From assembly GCF_047663525.1 (NCBI RefSeq), contig NC_092604.1, positions 10,246,001 through 10,310,000 on the forward strand: a stretch of DNA of 64,000 nucleotides. The letters are read 5' to 3'. Source of the DNA: Anas platyrhynchos. Taxonomy: Eukaryota > Chordata > Aves > Anseriformes > Anatidae. Both the position numbers and the translations under genes were made by a program. The notes under the pieces are model-generated. The model was not told the origin of the DNA and searched no databases. It worked only from the letters and a program-made list of their open reading frames with translations. Shown here piece after piece: positions 28,391 through 42,600 of the stretch (within the stretch, counting starts at the first letter, position 1; each line of letters opens with the position of its first letter).

Positions 28391-29219
28391 AAGTCTTCTC
28401 GGTAATGCCCGCTCCCAATTCCCATCAGCAGCCTTTATGCCCTCCTCTAGCCATTTTTTCCCCCCTCTCCCCTCTTTCCAAGTGGCTTTTACTATCCCAT
28501 CTTTCACTGTCTCTCTTTGATTCTCTGGAGGTATATTTAGAGATGCTACATCTCCTTTTCTTCCGGCTCTCAACATGCCTCCCACTCCCTGCTTTGCAGA
28601 TGGGATCTTCTTTCCTCCCTCCCTTCCCCCGGCTGTAAACTCTCCGCTACAGCTGTCTGGGTAACAGCGGCAGAGCTCTTTTGGGTGGTGGAGCACAAAC
28701 CTCGCGTTTTACAAGGCAGGGCAGAGCCGCCAGCAGCTTTGGCCTGGTTACAGCGCGAAGTCACCGCGCTCTCTGCCTCTCCCCATCGGCCCCGCGCTGC
28801 TCCGCTGATCCCATCCAAAGGGTGCCCGGCGAGCCCCAGGCACAAGGAACCAAAGCTGTGGAAGAGCAACAAGTTCAGGGTGCTGAAACCAGGGGCTGAG
28901 CCTCCTTGACAAGTGATAAAACACTTCTGCAGCCGCAGATTGAGTCTCCGTGCCCGCTTATAGAAAACTTCCCTTTATTAAAATTGATCTTTTGGGCCCG
29001 GATGGCTCCAGTTCCAGCACCTAACTGGGGAAACGCTGAATGAGGTGGTGCCAAAAGGCACTCTGATGTGACAGGAAGGGGGTCGCACGGGAATTAAGGC
29101 TCGAAGTTGAGGTAACGGAGTCATCCCCAAGTCCTCACGCGAGCCCCGGGTGGCAGCGGGGAGCTCGGCGCGCAGAGAGGGAGCGAACGGAGAGAAAGAG
29201 ACAGGAGATACTTCACCCA

Positions 29220-30612
29220 CAAGACACCTTGTGGGAATTTTATTATATAGAGTGTAAAATGCAACTGTCAGTCAAATAAAAAGAACACTTCTTTTTCTTT
29301 TTAAACACCATGCTCAACATTATCCAATTGCGTTTTCTTTATAGTTAGACATTTCAAGCATAAGGAAAAATAAGGAAAGAACCCAAGAACAGTAACTTCA
29401 GTACATTTCAAAACGGAATGTCCCGCAGGGCAATTAAAAAGGCAAGAAAAAATAGCTTCAATTCCGTTTTTTCCTTTAAAAATACACTGTTATCTGTACA
29501 AGAAACACTACAGTAAACATTGGAAATCATATTATCCCTTTTATTAAATCAAAATTATTTAGCGCATACTGTGGTTAATACTAGATTCATTTATTTCTCT
29601 AGGTAATTTGACAAATATTAGATAAGAAAATATTTAAAAGAAATGAAAAAGCAAAAAACACCTTGGAATTAAAAAATAGTTACTACCTTTTATATGGTTT
29701 TATGTTCCACAGTGTTTGTTAAAAGGTACTAATAGCAGGTTCATTTTAATATTAAAAATAACAGTATTTATATTTCTGAGAGCATAGAGGAAGGTCTTTT
29801 TCTTTTTTTTTTCTTTTTTTTTTTAAACAAGCTTGGAGGTCTTAGATACATAAATGCAACTAGCAATGGAGACATGAAAAAATGTATTGCTAAAAAATTA
29901 ACACGTTTTTATATTACCCCTTTAGACTCTAGAAATTATACAAACCCTACAAAATGCCCCCCCGCCCATAACTTGTCTGACAGTAAAACAGTAACTGTCT
30001 CAATACAGAATTCACATAATTAATTACAATACATATCATAGTTCAGTTTTTTTAAAAAATGCAATAAAATCAAAGACAGCCAAGATACAAGAAATTAGAA
30101 GTAAAACATTTAATGAATTTACATATTTAAGAATATTTAAATACTGTTTAAAATTTTTTTTCTTTTTTAGGATTTGTTACATACCACCTAAGACTTCCAA
30201 GCCACTCTTTCTGTTGCAACAGAAAAGATCGAAAATTAAAAGGAAAAAAAAAAAAACCACACAAAAAAACACATGTTGAAATGTCACAGCTCTGGGGTGC
30301 GTTTTGGTGCCTGCAAATTCTCTGGCTTCTCTCCAAAAAGAATCCCGGAGGTTGTTTGTTTTTTTTTTTTTTTTTTGCTGTTTTCTTTTTTACAAATTTA
30401 GAAACAGAATTACCAGCATGTCCATAAGTTTAGTACATTACTAATTGTTCCTGATTCTTAGAAAAGTTCAGTATAGATTATCCTACAGCTAGTGTTTCAC
30501 AAACAAACAGAAAAGTCTTCATCAAAATGTTGCAAATCTAGAAACCTCTGTTACAAAAAGGTTTTCTTCCACAATGATTCCAAGAAAAAAAAATTGCCAC
30601 GAGGACCTTGTT
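29220..30612 (-). other. FUBP3: FUBP3 3' untranslated region
   Basis: About 1.4 kb and strikingly AT-rich next to GC-rich intergenic DNA, with several T or A homopolymers (for example near 29800-29824 and 30358-30376). No open frame is meaningful. AU-rich 3' UTRs are known FUBP-family targets, so self-regulation is conceivable but unproven. Confidence 0.65.
29238..29243 (-). terminator. FUBP3: FUBP3 polyadenylation signal
   Basis: AATAAA on the minus strand at the far end of a long AT-rich UTR, 1.37 kb past the stop codon. Cleavage is expected near 29215-29225. Earlier hexamers within the UTR could give shorter isoforms. Confidence 0.55.
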
Positions 30613-30621
30613 CTACTGCTC
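30613..30621 (-). CDS. FUBP3: FUBP3 exon W17 (last two codons and stop)
   Basis: Only Glu-Gln-stop is coded here, followed by the 3' UTR. The acceptor is TCTCTAG after a CT-rich tract. The ending EQ matches the family. Confidence 0.85.
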   Translation of the reverse strand, partial: EQ

Positions 30622-33600
30622 CTAGAGAGAGAGAGGGGGGAAATAAAGGAAAAGTTACTTGGCGGCGGCAAATTCTTACAGCTGCCTAACCCTCCTCCCC
30701 CGACACGCACACAGGTCTCTCCGTCCCCGTTGCAGCAGGGCAGGCTATAACCTCAACCCATGCTCCGAAACCGCTATCGCGGAGCTCTCTGCCCTACCGC
30801 CTGCCTTCCCCGAGCTCTCCTTCCAGGAGCTGGTGCCTTTTATTGAACAACATCTCCCTTCTCTAGAGGCTCGGTCTTTGCGAGAGCGATGAAGAGAACT
30901 CCCCTTTTATCACCACTTCTGGGTCACACTTCACCGGCGCCCGCGGCAAGCGCCGATGCCGCACCCGTCTTGCGCTGCTCGACCCCGGCGGCGCGGGGCT
31001 GGGGATGACAGCGGGGAAGGCTCCCCCGTGCCTCCCGTATCCAGAGCTGCTGGCTCTGAGGAGCCAGAGGGAAGGCAACAACTCAGTGGGGAGAAGCGTC
31101 TGACCCCGCTAAGGTGCCTGTGGTTTGCTCGTGCTTTTTGCCAAACGCTTAGATGCTCACTCTGCAAACGCGGCACGCAGGAAAGCCCTGAATTTATCAG
31201 GATAAATCCCACAAAAAAACTCTCCAGTGCTCTGAAGGACAGGTGAGGCAACGTTTTTCTTGGCAGCTGGTTAATCCAAATTGCTTTTCCCCTATAGTTT
31301 TCCCCTCCTTTTCAGGGCAGGTACTCCCCAGGCAAGCACGCTGCTCCTACCCTAGCACAAAGCTTGCAAGAGAAACGGCGAAGTCGGCAGGACGGAGCAG
31401 TGTCGTGCTGCCTTGATCCATCGTTCACTTTACCTAAATTCCCCAAAGCCACAAAACAGCTTGGGGATTATGAGGAAAGCCCCCAGGAAAACAAACAAGC
31501 AACCCCTTGGTTATCCCCCCAAAAAAACACCCTGTCCAAGCAAATTAGACTCTGGTGTTGAGGTAACAGGACGGTAGCAATCGATAGCAACGAGCAATTT
31601 TTAAGTTCCTCGGCCACAAAATACCTCCTTGCTTTGCCACAGGAACCCAACACCCCCCCAATTCCCCAAGGGGAGCAGCAGCGGGGTTCAGGGAACACGA
31701 ATACAGACCTGGCTGTGGGCCTGAGCCTGCCCTAGTGTCTGCCCGTAGTAGGCAGCCTGCTGTCTGTAATACTCTGCCCAAGCCATCGTGTAGTCCGGCT
31801 GGGAACTTGCCTGAGAAGCAGCGCTGGCAGCATGACCTGGAGGGGAAAAAAAAAAGGGGAAAAAAGGGAGAGATGAGCAATTCGGCAAGCTCAGGGTTAG
31901 GGTCTCCTCCTGCAAAGCTCAAAGAACAGCCAGCCCCCTTCCGACAGCTGCAGAGCCCTGAAAGAGCGACGCCGGGAGCTGCTGTTTGGATGCGACAGGA
32001 CAGGCTTTACGCTGGCTGGCGAGTGACAAGCCAAGAGCAGGCAGAAAGCGTTAAAAAACCCTTCCCACGGCTGCCGGGACAGCCTGATAGCCTGCATGGC
32101 TCATCCGTGGCCCGGAGGCTCCAGCAGCAAGGTGGCAAATGCAGATCCAGAAGCCGGAGCCAGGTGCCTTGTAACGGAGCAGAGAAAGGCAGGCTCAGGG
32201 TTTTCCCCCACACCTCTGCGTGGAGTTTTCCTGCCTCCTGACAACCCACCTTCACCTTTCTGGGGTTTGTGAGCGTCAGTGCTCAGCGTGTGCTAATTTT
32301 CCCCGAGATAAGCCAAGTGCCAGCGTGGACACGGGGGCTCCTGAGGGCCGCAGCTCAGCGGGAGCACCCAGCAGCAGGCAACACGACAGAGAGCTTCCAG
32401 CCAAAGAACTACATGCACCATCACCAGCAGGAGGGACCAGAGGGGGTTTGCAGGGGACTGGAAGCTGGTAACGCCAGGGGACGGAGATGCAGGTCATTGA
32501 ATTAGTTAAATCTGTTTTGCTCATCTCCAGGAACCCTGTTTCACTCACTCTGTTTTTTGTAATACTCCTCCCATGCTTTGCTGTAATCGGGATGGCTGTT
32601 CTGCTGCTGGCTCTGTTGGCCTGTGCAAAGATGACAACAAGGGGCACGTCAATACGGAACAGGTGACAGTTTCCAGCCAGTGACATCTGCTTCTCCACTA
32701 GACAGGCCCTGGCGCTACCTGAATTGCCCAGACTCCACGCTTCAGCTTCCACATTTCCGCAGCGTTGGGTGCCCTCAGTTCAGGGAAAGCCAAAGAAAAG
32801 CTCCAGCTCCTGATTTCGTCTCACCTCTGCATCGCTGAAGTGCCTTAAGCCTAATTCCACCCCTCTCCTCCGCCCCGCTGGGACTCGCTCAAGCCGTAAC
32901 ACACCGACTGGGAGCTGCTGGGTTTGCACGTGGACCACCCGAGGCTCTAAGCCCACTCCCGTCTAGCACAGGGACAGCACAGCTCAAACCCCTGAGATCC
33001 TGGCCCCTCAGCCTCCAGCCACTGCGGAAACAGCCGCATTTTGAGCCATCTCTTGTTTTTTTGGGGTCTGCATCCTTCCCCTGTGCTCCTGAAGGTGGAG
33101 CATGTCCAAGGAGCCCAGGTGGGCAGTGCCCATCTGCACCACAAGGCTGTGTGAGCCTGCAGCTCGCTGCCTGCCCCAGCACAGAGCTCTGCGGTAGCCA
33201 CACGGCTCCTGGCTCAGTCCTGCAGGAGCAGAGGGGCCACGAACTCTGCACAAAGCCCCGGCAGTGCCGAGGGCTGGGGGGAGCTGCCACAAACACACCA
33301 GCAGCCGTGAAACCCAGCACGGGCTGGGGCACTGAGCTGAGACCTGCGTGGGCAGACCACGCAGACCCCAAAGCCTCAGAGAAAGGGGGGAAGGGTCCCC
33401 TCTTTCCCACACCAAGACGCCTTCAATCCAGCACGTCCCGGTGTCGAAGGGGAGCATCCAACCTGCTGGCTGCAGGGCTAGGGAGCCTGTGCTCCCTTGG
33501 AGCAAAGGGCCCTCAGCAAGCCCAAATAAACCTGAACGGAAAACACAGCGGTTAAAAAACTGCAAAGAAAGGCAAGTGCAAGCCACTAGGCACAGGGATG

Positions 33601-36600
33601 GCAGCAAGGAAGGGGAGAGAGGTGGAGGGAGCTCTTCTAGCCCGGCTGAGTGCCCCTGCTGCATCCCCAGCGCGGCCGAAGGAGGGCTTTGAAGTGGGGG
33701 GCAGGGGGGAACACAACACTGTGAGCGTGGTGGGTGGAGGGAACAGGGCAGCAGTGTCCTGTCCGGGGGCATAAAAGCGGGTTAAAAGACTTGACCAACG
33801 CTACAAGTCAGGACCTTTGCTGGCAGAGGTCAAGGCTGCCTCAACTGTCCACCTGCTAATGCCGACAAAGGGCCTCCTTCAATGCCTTTTCTTCTGGGAG
33901 AATTACAGTCCGCAGCAGGCTGAAAGGACACGCAGCTAAATGCGCTTCACGGCCAAGCGTTTCCCCGGCCAGTTAATTTATTTAAGATGGGGGAAGTAAT
34001 TAAAATCTAAATACATGTGTAGGGGGTGGGGGCCTGCCCCTCCTCCCACAAGGAGGGCACTCTCGGATCTGGCCCTCGGAGCCGGGGACGGCTCAGCCCG
34101 CGCTTTGATGGGCTGGAGGAGCCACGAACACGGGCTGCAGCGCTTGGTTTCCTACAGGCAGGGAGGGGAACCCTTCCTGAGGCTGTTTTTGAATTAAAAC
34201 TTAAAGGGTAAAAACAGGAATTCACCCAGTTTCTGATAATAATGCTCCTGTGCTGCTGTGGGCTCCACCTGGCCTGACCGGGTTGTGCTGGGAGCTGCAG
34301 GAGGAGCGAGCGGTGAGGTTTGCATGGGGCACTGCCTTACCCCCTCTGTCCTCTCCTTACCGGGACTGCCTGGCTACAAACAGGAGCGTGGAGGATCCTA
34401 ACGGACATAGAACTAGAGAACTGATCTTCTTCCGTCAGGTTCAACAGCAGAAATAAGACATCTGTCCCCAAATCACATCCTCGTGATGCAAAACCCAGCA
34501 CAGGGGCAGGATCACTGAAGGCAGACCCTTGGGAACTACAGGGACCTGACAAACTCCCTGCAAAGTGCTTGCTGTCGGGATGCAAGCTGCACTACCTGGG
34601 GGAATCAAAGGTCTGGGCTTCTTCTATTAATTACCAAACTCTAAAGCCAGAGGATGTGAGCGTGAGGACAAGGCTGTGTGTTAGAGAAGGGGAGATTTTT
34701 CTCCCAGTGGCAGGTGGGCAGGGTAAGAGAACGTCTGGGGGAGATAAGGAAGAGGGGGAAGTTACTCAGGTGAGTTTCTAGACACCTCTCAAAGCAATTA
34801 GCAAAGCATGTTTCAGCATTTACTCAAAGGTTTTAAGTAAAGACAAAAACTACATCTTTTTGTAGGGCTTTCCCTGCCCTACTGACTGCTCTGCTGGTGC
34901 AGGAGCAGGCTGATTCCTCGAGCTCAGGAAAGCCCAGCGCTCTGGGGATTGCACAGGAATGGATTTAAAAAACATTTCTTCCTGTAAAACAAGCTAGTGG
35001 GAAAATTCTGCTCTTCAGTACTGTACTATTCCACTCCTGTACAAAAAAAAAAAATCCTTTCAAGCCTGCCACTGCATTTCGCTGTCCTCAAAACCAAGCT
35101 ACTGACTTTTTACATATCCCTAGAGCTCTACGGAAAAATAATGATTTTTTTAGCCTAGGATTTCTGAGGAGCAGAAGCCCTCTCCCAAAGCATTTTTCAG
35201 AGCTTAATGCCAAGTCCCTGGTCCCATGCAGGGTTTCTATGTTCAGCTGTAACACACTAGAAATGCACAAACATGAAGAATGCACCATTGAGGATTTCCA
35301 GATTTCAGATATGCACAATTTCATCAACAATAAATGTGATCAGTGCCATAGGGAATCACAAAGGCAATCGCTGGTGGCGTTCCCCCAACTCTTCTTCCAT
35401 CTCAGGTTCCTCAAACATTGGGAATTCAGACTGAAGATAATAATCTACTTTAATGCTAAGCCAGCCACAGCACCAAAAGGCACCTGTCTTTAAAACCCTT
35501 TACAATTAAGCTTACCCCCCCAACCCTTGTCCCCAGCTTTTTTGGTGCTAGCTTTTGTTTTCACAGGAAAGATTCTTATTTCCTGAAAAACTGTGATTAA
35601 AAAAAACACTCTGTTGGGCATTACTGCCCATCACGCAACCTTTGAGATTAACAAACAGACTACAAACCTGCTCTGCTTAGGACAAACCATTGCTGAGGTA
35701 GTTGAAGACAGGACGATGCAGTTACCAACATCACTACCAGCGTTACTTCAGTTATTCTGAAATGGGGAACTTCCATTCCAACCTGCTGAATTTTGACTGA
35801 ACGGTTTGGGGAAAAAACGGACACCTTAAACCCTGAAGAAACTTTGCTCCTGCCAGCCAGGAACAGAAAGCCCAACGGCAGAGATGATCTGGACTCAGTT
35901 CCTGAACTCACAACTACCAACCAGCATTTGTGCACTGTTATTTTCATTTGAAAGCTGGTTATGTTCTGGGAATTTAGCACTGTGGAGGCTGAGTAGTTCC
36001 CATTAGCTCCCAAAAGGAGATAGAGAGGGCACTGATACAGTCAGTGTGGATGAAGCAGGACAACAGCTACACTTAACCTCTTCTCCATTTTCTGCACCTA
36101 CTTCCCAGTCTTTCCATCAGACTGGGAGTTGGAGAAGAGTTCATAAGGAGAATGTTCAAAAAAATAATCAAGAATCCATACGGTTAAGAGCACAGAGATG
36201 GGAGGGCTCACCATCATATGTGGTGTGCCTGCTAGGGGAAAGTGGGGCTGGCAAGTGCTTGCTCAGAGAATCCTGGCAGGAGAAAACCTAAAACAGATTT
36301 TATTTTTTGCTAGACAGGAACAGAGAGCAAGGACTAAGTTTCTACACAAAAAGGGAAGCAATAAGCAGTTAAGCGCACAAAAAACATTACCGTTTTTGAT
36401 GGACTTTGGCTTATTCTGAGCTCTAACACCACAGCACACCTCCACATACTTCCTTTGCTCAGGAATTCATTTTGCTGTTATCACAGAAGTGGTCTTACGG
36501 ATGAACCTACATTTAGTGGGCATGAAGTGGCAATTGCAAATGGGCATCAACCCTTCTCAAACCCAGGTCCTAAACACTTACTTGGGACTTGCTGTCCAGG

Positions 36601-39600
36601 CTGCTGCCACGTCTGGTAGGTACTGCCCCAACCCTGTGTCATAAACGCCTGAGGACCACTGCAGAAGACAAAAAGGCATGCTGAAGTAGACAGTAACGCA
36701 TTTCACAGGTCATATGCATGAAACTGGCTGGAGAAACAAAATTATTTGTAGTCAGCAACTGCTGAGCAAACAGGCGAACAAAGGAACAAAAGGAAACGTG
36801 CAGATGTTAACAGCTAACCACGTGGATGTTGGTCTGTTCGTGAAGCCCAGGTGAGGACACTTTGTACTGAGCAGCACCCCGGTGTGTGCAGCTCGAGCTT
36901 CTTTTTGTGCTCACTGCACTAGAAACCAGAATTTTGGAGACGCCAATACCTACCTCGTTTATGATTTAGTAGTTGAAATCCTTCCTGTAGTCAAGCTTAA
37001 AGGTTTCTTCTCTTCTGGATGCTCCCTTTTAAGAGGCTCCACTTACATACCACCTGTTCGGGGCCCACCACGCTTCTCCCCGTGCTTTTACAGCTCCCAG
37101 CCATTCCCCACAACAGACCCGTGACGAGATGGAGAAGCTTACTTTTGATGAGGTGTAGCGGGTGCTTGGCTGAACGGGCTTTGACCAAATCCTCCAGGTC
37201 CACCCATGCTGGTACCCTGTCATGGAATCCACAAATACTTAATGCCAGCTCTAAGCAGAGGGTGAAGGTAACTAGTATGAGCAGTAAGAAAGGGGAGAAA
37301 ACAGCCTGGAACGTGTTCCATTAAACCCAAGCACCTGAAAGAAGTGACTGATCCTCCAAGGACGTAGTTCTCAGGACTGTCAGGACACTCCAGGAGCTCA
37401 GCTTCAAAAGCAGCTCTGGCCAGCCACAAAGGGGCTAACAGGACTATGGAACAGATAGAAGTTTTCCTCTGAATAGCTTGGATCCTGAGGTTGGTATCAA
37501 GCTGCCTCAAGTAATTCAGCACAGAGGTTGTTTTTCAGTTCTGTTCCCCACTCCTTACTTTCTTTAAACAAGTCTCCCTCTCCAGCAGTACTCCAGCCTG
37601 ACATTATTAAGCTTCGATACCACAGTGCTGTGTTAAGTGGAAGATAAAAGTCATCCTGGATTTACTGGAGCAAGGGGTTCAGTGTTACTTTCAGTGTGGT
37701 GATGCCAGGACTGTGCCATTTTCACACAGTAACACTATTGTCTTCCCTTCAAAATCCCATTTGCCAGCCTTCTTATCCCTTATTATAGTTGCTTTTCCCT
37801 CTCAAACAGCTGCCCACTACACTCAGTGTCAGCAAACAGTTCGATCCTCCTCTGGGACCACAGCAAAAAATTAGTCCAATGGATGCTTGAGGACCAAAGA
37901 TCAACATAGCTGTTAACGAGCAAATGGTTCTGAAGCTAAATAATGTAAGCGTGTGCATTCTGTGCCATCCTGCAAGTCCAGGCCTACACGTACCTAGCAG
38001 TGAAGAAACCACTTCTGAAAGAGACAGACCAAGATGAGAGATGCAACTTACACCAACTTTCTCGTCTATGAGATGTCTAGCGAGTTCAATTTGCTGGGGA
38101 ACTCCTCTGATTGTGAATATTCGTACACCGGGGTCTGTGTTGGGAGGTGGGTTTCTCTGGAGCTCCACGTGGGCTCCCGACTGTTGATTTATGCTCTTGA
38201 TGTTCTCGCCACCTGAAGAAAAAGGAAATCAAGACAAAGGGTTTCAGCAACTCCTTCCATAAAAGCAGAAAACGAGACTCTGGGAAAGAGGATATGGTTT
38301 CAGCTACCTTCTGTGTGCCTCCAGCAATGTGGGCTGGGGGTGGCAGTAGCGTAAGCAGCCACATCACCTGAGCTCATGTCACTTCTTCCTGCTACCTCAT
38401 AAGCATGACCCAAAACCATGAGCTATTGCAATGCTTTCTAGGGCACGGATGGTGCTGTTTTAAGAACACACCATCTTCCTGCATGCACACTGCAAGGCTC
38501 CCAGCAAGACAAAAAGCAACCAGCCACACACCTCGTAGCTTAAAACCAAAGAAAAGCTATCTCAGTGTGCTGTTCAATAGCTTATTCCCTGAGAAACCTC
38601 TGCTCAGTGCGCTTCTTAGGCACAACACAGCACACACGGCTCTCCACGGAGCAGGATTCCAAGCTGTCTTCCGTGATCTCAGAGGCAGTTGTGCATGCAG
38701 TGACCACGTCTGGCTACTTTGCCATCTGGATACACCAGAGCACCCGAGTGCTTCGAGCAGGATGCTCCGGGGCCAGCCAAAGAGATCTGATTTCCTGAAG
38801 ACCTGCTAGGTCCCAGTCTCTTAATGAAATTTGCTTAACAAAAGCTTCAGCCAACATTACAATGGTTCAATTCTTCTTTTGGAAGCTCACACAACTTACA
38901 GACCAGCTCCACTCGACTGGAGAAATTAAAGGGTACGGGGAAGGAAAGGAGTTTACAAATCCTAAATCACAAACCAAAATCAGCAGCCAAAAGGACACGC
39001 AGCAAGCACAGTAAAGCAACCGGAGATTTTTGTTCACTTTTAATTAAAAAGCCTCCAAAACCCTCCTCAATTTTGCTCGCATTTCCATCTCTATACATCC
39101 AGCACAACTTCAAAACAAACTGTGGATGTCGCAGACACTTGTTCGGTTCATTGTAATGGACTCGTGACCTTTTTAACATTTTAAAGCCTTTCTGGGGAAG
39201 GGAGGAGGAAAGCTTGCCAAAGGGCAATTAACTCTTTCCAAATGAATTTTAGAAGATGCATTTAACAAAAGATAGTCGTGTCACACCCCTGGGCAGACAA
39301 CAGGGATTGTACTGCATAGCCGAAATCGAAGCCACTCATTTTCAGCCACACAAGGGAAAGCCGTAAGATGGAGCTGACAGTCCAAGAAGTTTTTTTTTAT
39401 TCAATGCTTTTGTCAGATGCAGATTTGTATCAAGCCCCTGTTTTTACATATTAAGGTGAGATCCGAGTCAACAGCTGCTTCCCGTGCTTAATGAAAGCAC
39501 AGGAGCCAACACGCTATGGATCATGAAGGAGAGGGAGAACTTTTTGTGGGGACAGAAGCATAAACACAGGCTGCTGCGTGCACAGCTGACTACCCTGCTC

Positions 39601-42600
39601 CTTCCAAAAGCAGACTGAAATTTGAAGCATTCTCACCAGACTGGAAGCGAGAATATAGATTTCATTTCTCCACTTAGCATTCAGCACCAAGCTGGGAGTT
39701 GCTGGGGCTGTTTCCACATCAGCTCCCTCCTGGGCAGCGCTGAAGGATCACGTCCCTTTATTTTTGGGGTTTGCTGAGAGGCCCCAAGCTCCTACCTGCA
39801 GCACCAGGACTCGGTCTCCTTTTCCTCCTCGCCCTTTGGAGCCTGCCACATGCCAAAGCGCCCCCTCCCATCCGAGCTTTCCTAACTCGGCCTTGAGCAT
39901 GCAGATGAAGTGACACGGCCAAGAGGATGCCGTGTGGTGCCCGAAGGAGTTCACCTTCCCTCTTGACGGGGTGACCCGCTGGGCACATGGTGGCTGTCTA
40001 TAGCTGCATTCAGCAGCCCTCTCCATTCTTCTACCTGATGGGGGGCAGAAGCGATCCAAGAGTGGCCCCCCAGCTGGACGTGAAATCGTAAAGCAATTAA
40101 TCAAACCTGCTAAAAGGCAGAGCTGACAAGAGCCAGGCCAGCCACGTTATCTGTCAATATTGCTGTATTTATCATGGAAATCCAGCGGGGGCCCAGAGAG
40201 GCTGCGGTTTGTTTCCAAGCACCACCAAACAGAGAAAGCTCTTGACATGTGTATGGTGCTCGTCTCCACCCTTCCTCGAGTCTTTCAGAGAAGAAAAGCT
40301 GCACCTACCCACCCTCTAGAGGAAAAAGCTACACACAGGATTTCCAGGGAGCCAAGAACTTGGTTTCGGCTCAAAAGGGCTCCAACTCTGAAGCTGAGAA
40401 GCAGTACTCGTAAGAAGAGGGCCCTGGATCTTCTGTTGTACGTGCTGCAGAGACTGAGCTGAGGCCAACTTCCTCGTCTCCCTCTCCTCCCTGCTTCTGG
40501 AGCGAGGACACGGAGCTGGAAGTACAAAAGCAGTTACCTGGCCACACCTGATACCCTATCCCCAGGGGCCCAAGAAATGCACTGCTCAGGTGCGAACCTT
40601 GGATACCAAGCCACACGTGCCCGGAGGGCTTGGCCAGATTTCACACGGAGGGCTAGCAGCCAAGCTCTGTATCACAGGGGCAAAAAGAAAAAAACAAACA
40701 AACCAAACAAAAAAACACACACCAAACATTAACAGCTAGAAACTGCTCAGAAACTAAAGGGGAAGCTGGGGCGTGAGCAAAGGCTTTGAAATTGGTGACT
40801 GGTTAAAAACATTAACCCCCAAATTAATATCCCCTCTCCCCTGTAATGCCCCACAGGCAGTGGGAGAGGAAACAAGAAGCAGCAGACAAGGGTGTCTTGC
40901 ATCAAAAGATGGAGAGTGTGGTACATCCACCCTGTCCAGACCCCAGAAGGTAATGCTGCAGCCATCACTCACTTGACAAAAAAATGAATGCTGCAACAGT
41001 CTAAGAGCACCGGCACCGTAAGAGCACCGATTGCAAGGTGGTATTACAAAGCTACGAGCATTCAAATCACCATACAACTAGTAATTAGTCACTCCAGAAA
41101 GCTTCTGATCTGGCTGGGTAAGAATCCCTGTTTTGTTGTTGTGGAAACAAAGGTAAAAAGCTACCCTTCACCCCCACAGCGAGCCTGTGCCAGGCCTCGC
41201 ACTTGACTGCTAGGACATCGAACTCCACTACCTGCATTTATCTTTTCAGCACAGTGCTCTCTGTAGTCACAAATGCTCCACTTCAGTGCACTGCTGAACA
41301 ACAAGTGACCTTTTCTGATCCTTTATTAAGGATGACTAATGGATCCGGCAATAAAGTTTCATTATAATTTGATTTTTCCATACACACAGCTCTCACTTGT
41401 GGGCTTAAAATTTGCTTTGCTCGATCTGTGCCCAACCGGACCGTTCGCTGAGCTCAGGAGCAATTGCTCTGCAGCATCTGCATAATGGGGAGCACAGGTG
41501 TTTTGCCATACTGAGAAAGTTCCCAGGTTTGTGAGCAGGTTTACAGCAAAGAACATCTGAAACCGACTGCAGATGCACTCCTTGCGCGCCTGTGTCCCAT
41601 AACCAGTGTCCCTTGTCATCCAGTTCAGGGTACCACAGGGCCCAGACGTGTGAAAGGGATCAAGCAGGGTTGCCCGGCTGTGGAACAAGGGCACAACACG
41701 AGCTCAGCCCTGCCCAACAGGACAGCAGGAAGCTAAATGCCACTGAAACGTGGCACAATGTCCTCCCGTCTCTGCCTCCTTTACCGTCACGGCTAATCTG
41801 TTCCTATTCTACTCACCTCACCTCTGCTGACACTAAAAGCCAACTGTGATTACTTAAATGCTACTTTAAGCATATGCCATTCTTTCTAAAATAAGCAGAT
41901 GGAAAACTTAAATACAGCCCCTTTGATATATCAGTGGATTAACTCCGAAGCATCGCAACAATTAAAGCCACAGGGCTATTCCTGGTTCTAATTCAAGTAC
42001 TGCCGTTACCTGGTGCTCTACAACAATTTGAGACTGCTGCTGCTCTGTTTTTATTAGTGTCTTGGAGGTGGGCTGCTTCTTGAGAGAAAGGCCAGGTGCC
42101 TTGTCCATGTCCTTAGCATGGAGAGATTCAACGGTTTAGGCAACAAAGGGGCCTCCGTGGCAGCAAATGTGCTCGCCTGAGCAAGATGAGGTGCACGTGG
42201 GGCACCAGTCTGTTCTGTGACAGGCTCAGGCGTGAGCTGTGATACAGACAAGCCCCACCGCTTCACTTTATTCATCAGATGCTTCAGGTCTGTGGCTGGG
42301 AGCAGCTACAGTTACTGCCACATTCAGAGCCCTGCCATTTTATCACATGGCACTCACAGAAATTCATCACGACAAAATGACTGTTCTGCTCGTCCCTGAT
42401 AAACTGTCCTTTAAATGAGTTCTCTCTAAAAAGGATCCACAAACGAAACTGCCTTTTCTCAGCCAGCTGCTTGTTATAACAGGCTTACTTGACAGCTCTG
42501 CATGAAGAGCTCCTCTTACATATTGTGAACAAGGGCCTGGAGAGTACAATTATGAGCGAGAACACCACAAAGTAAACAACCACAAGTGCTTCTCGCTTAT

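Larger units (their letters stand above)
19421..29215. other. PRDM12-FUBP3 intergenic region
   Basis: Nearly 10 kb with no gene I can support. It holds the CA repeat, a CpG-rich domain extending to about 24.5 kb, small G- or C-rich tandem repeats, and several AT-rich islands that look like regulatory elements (listed separately). Long open frames here follow GC content and repeats. Confidence 0.6.

Noticed and set aside
36954..36984. Possible 31-nt exon in the FUBP3 W13-W14 intron (CTACAG acceptor, GAG/GTAGGT donor)
   Set aside because: Spliced after W13 it meets an in-frame stop within a few codons and does not resemble the human segment missing here.
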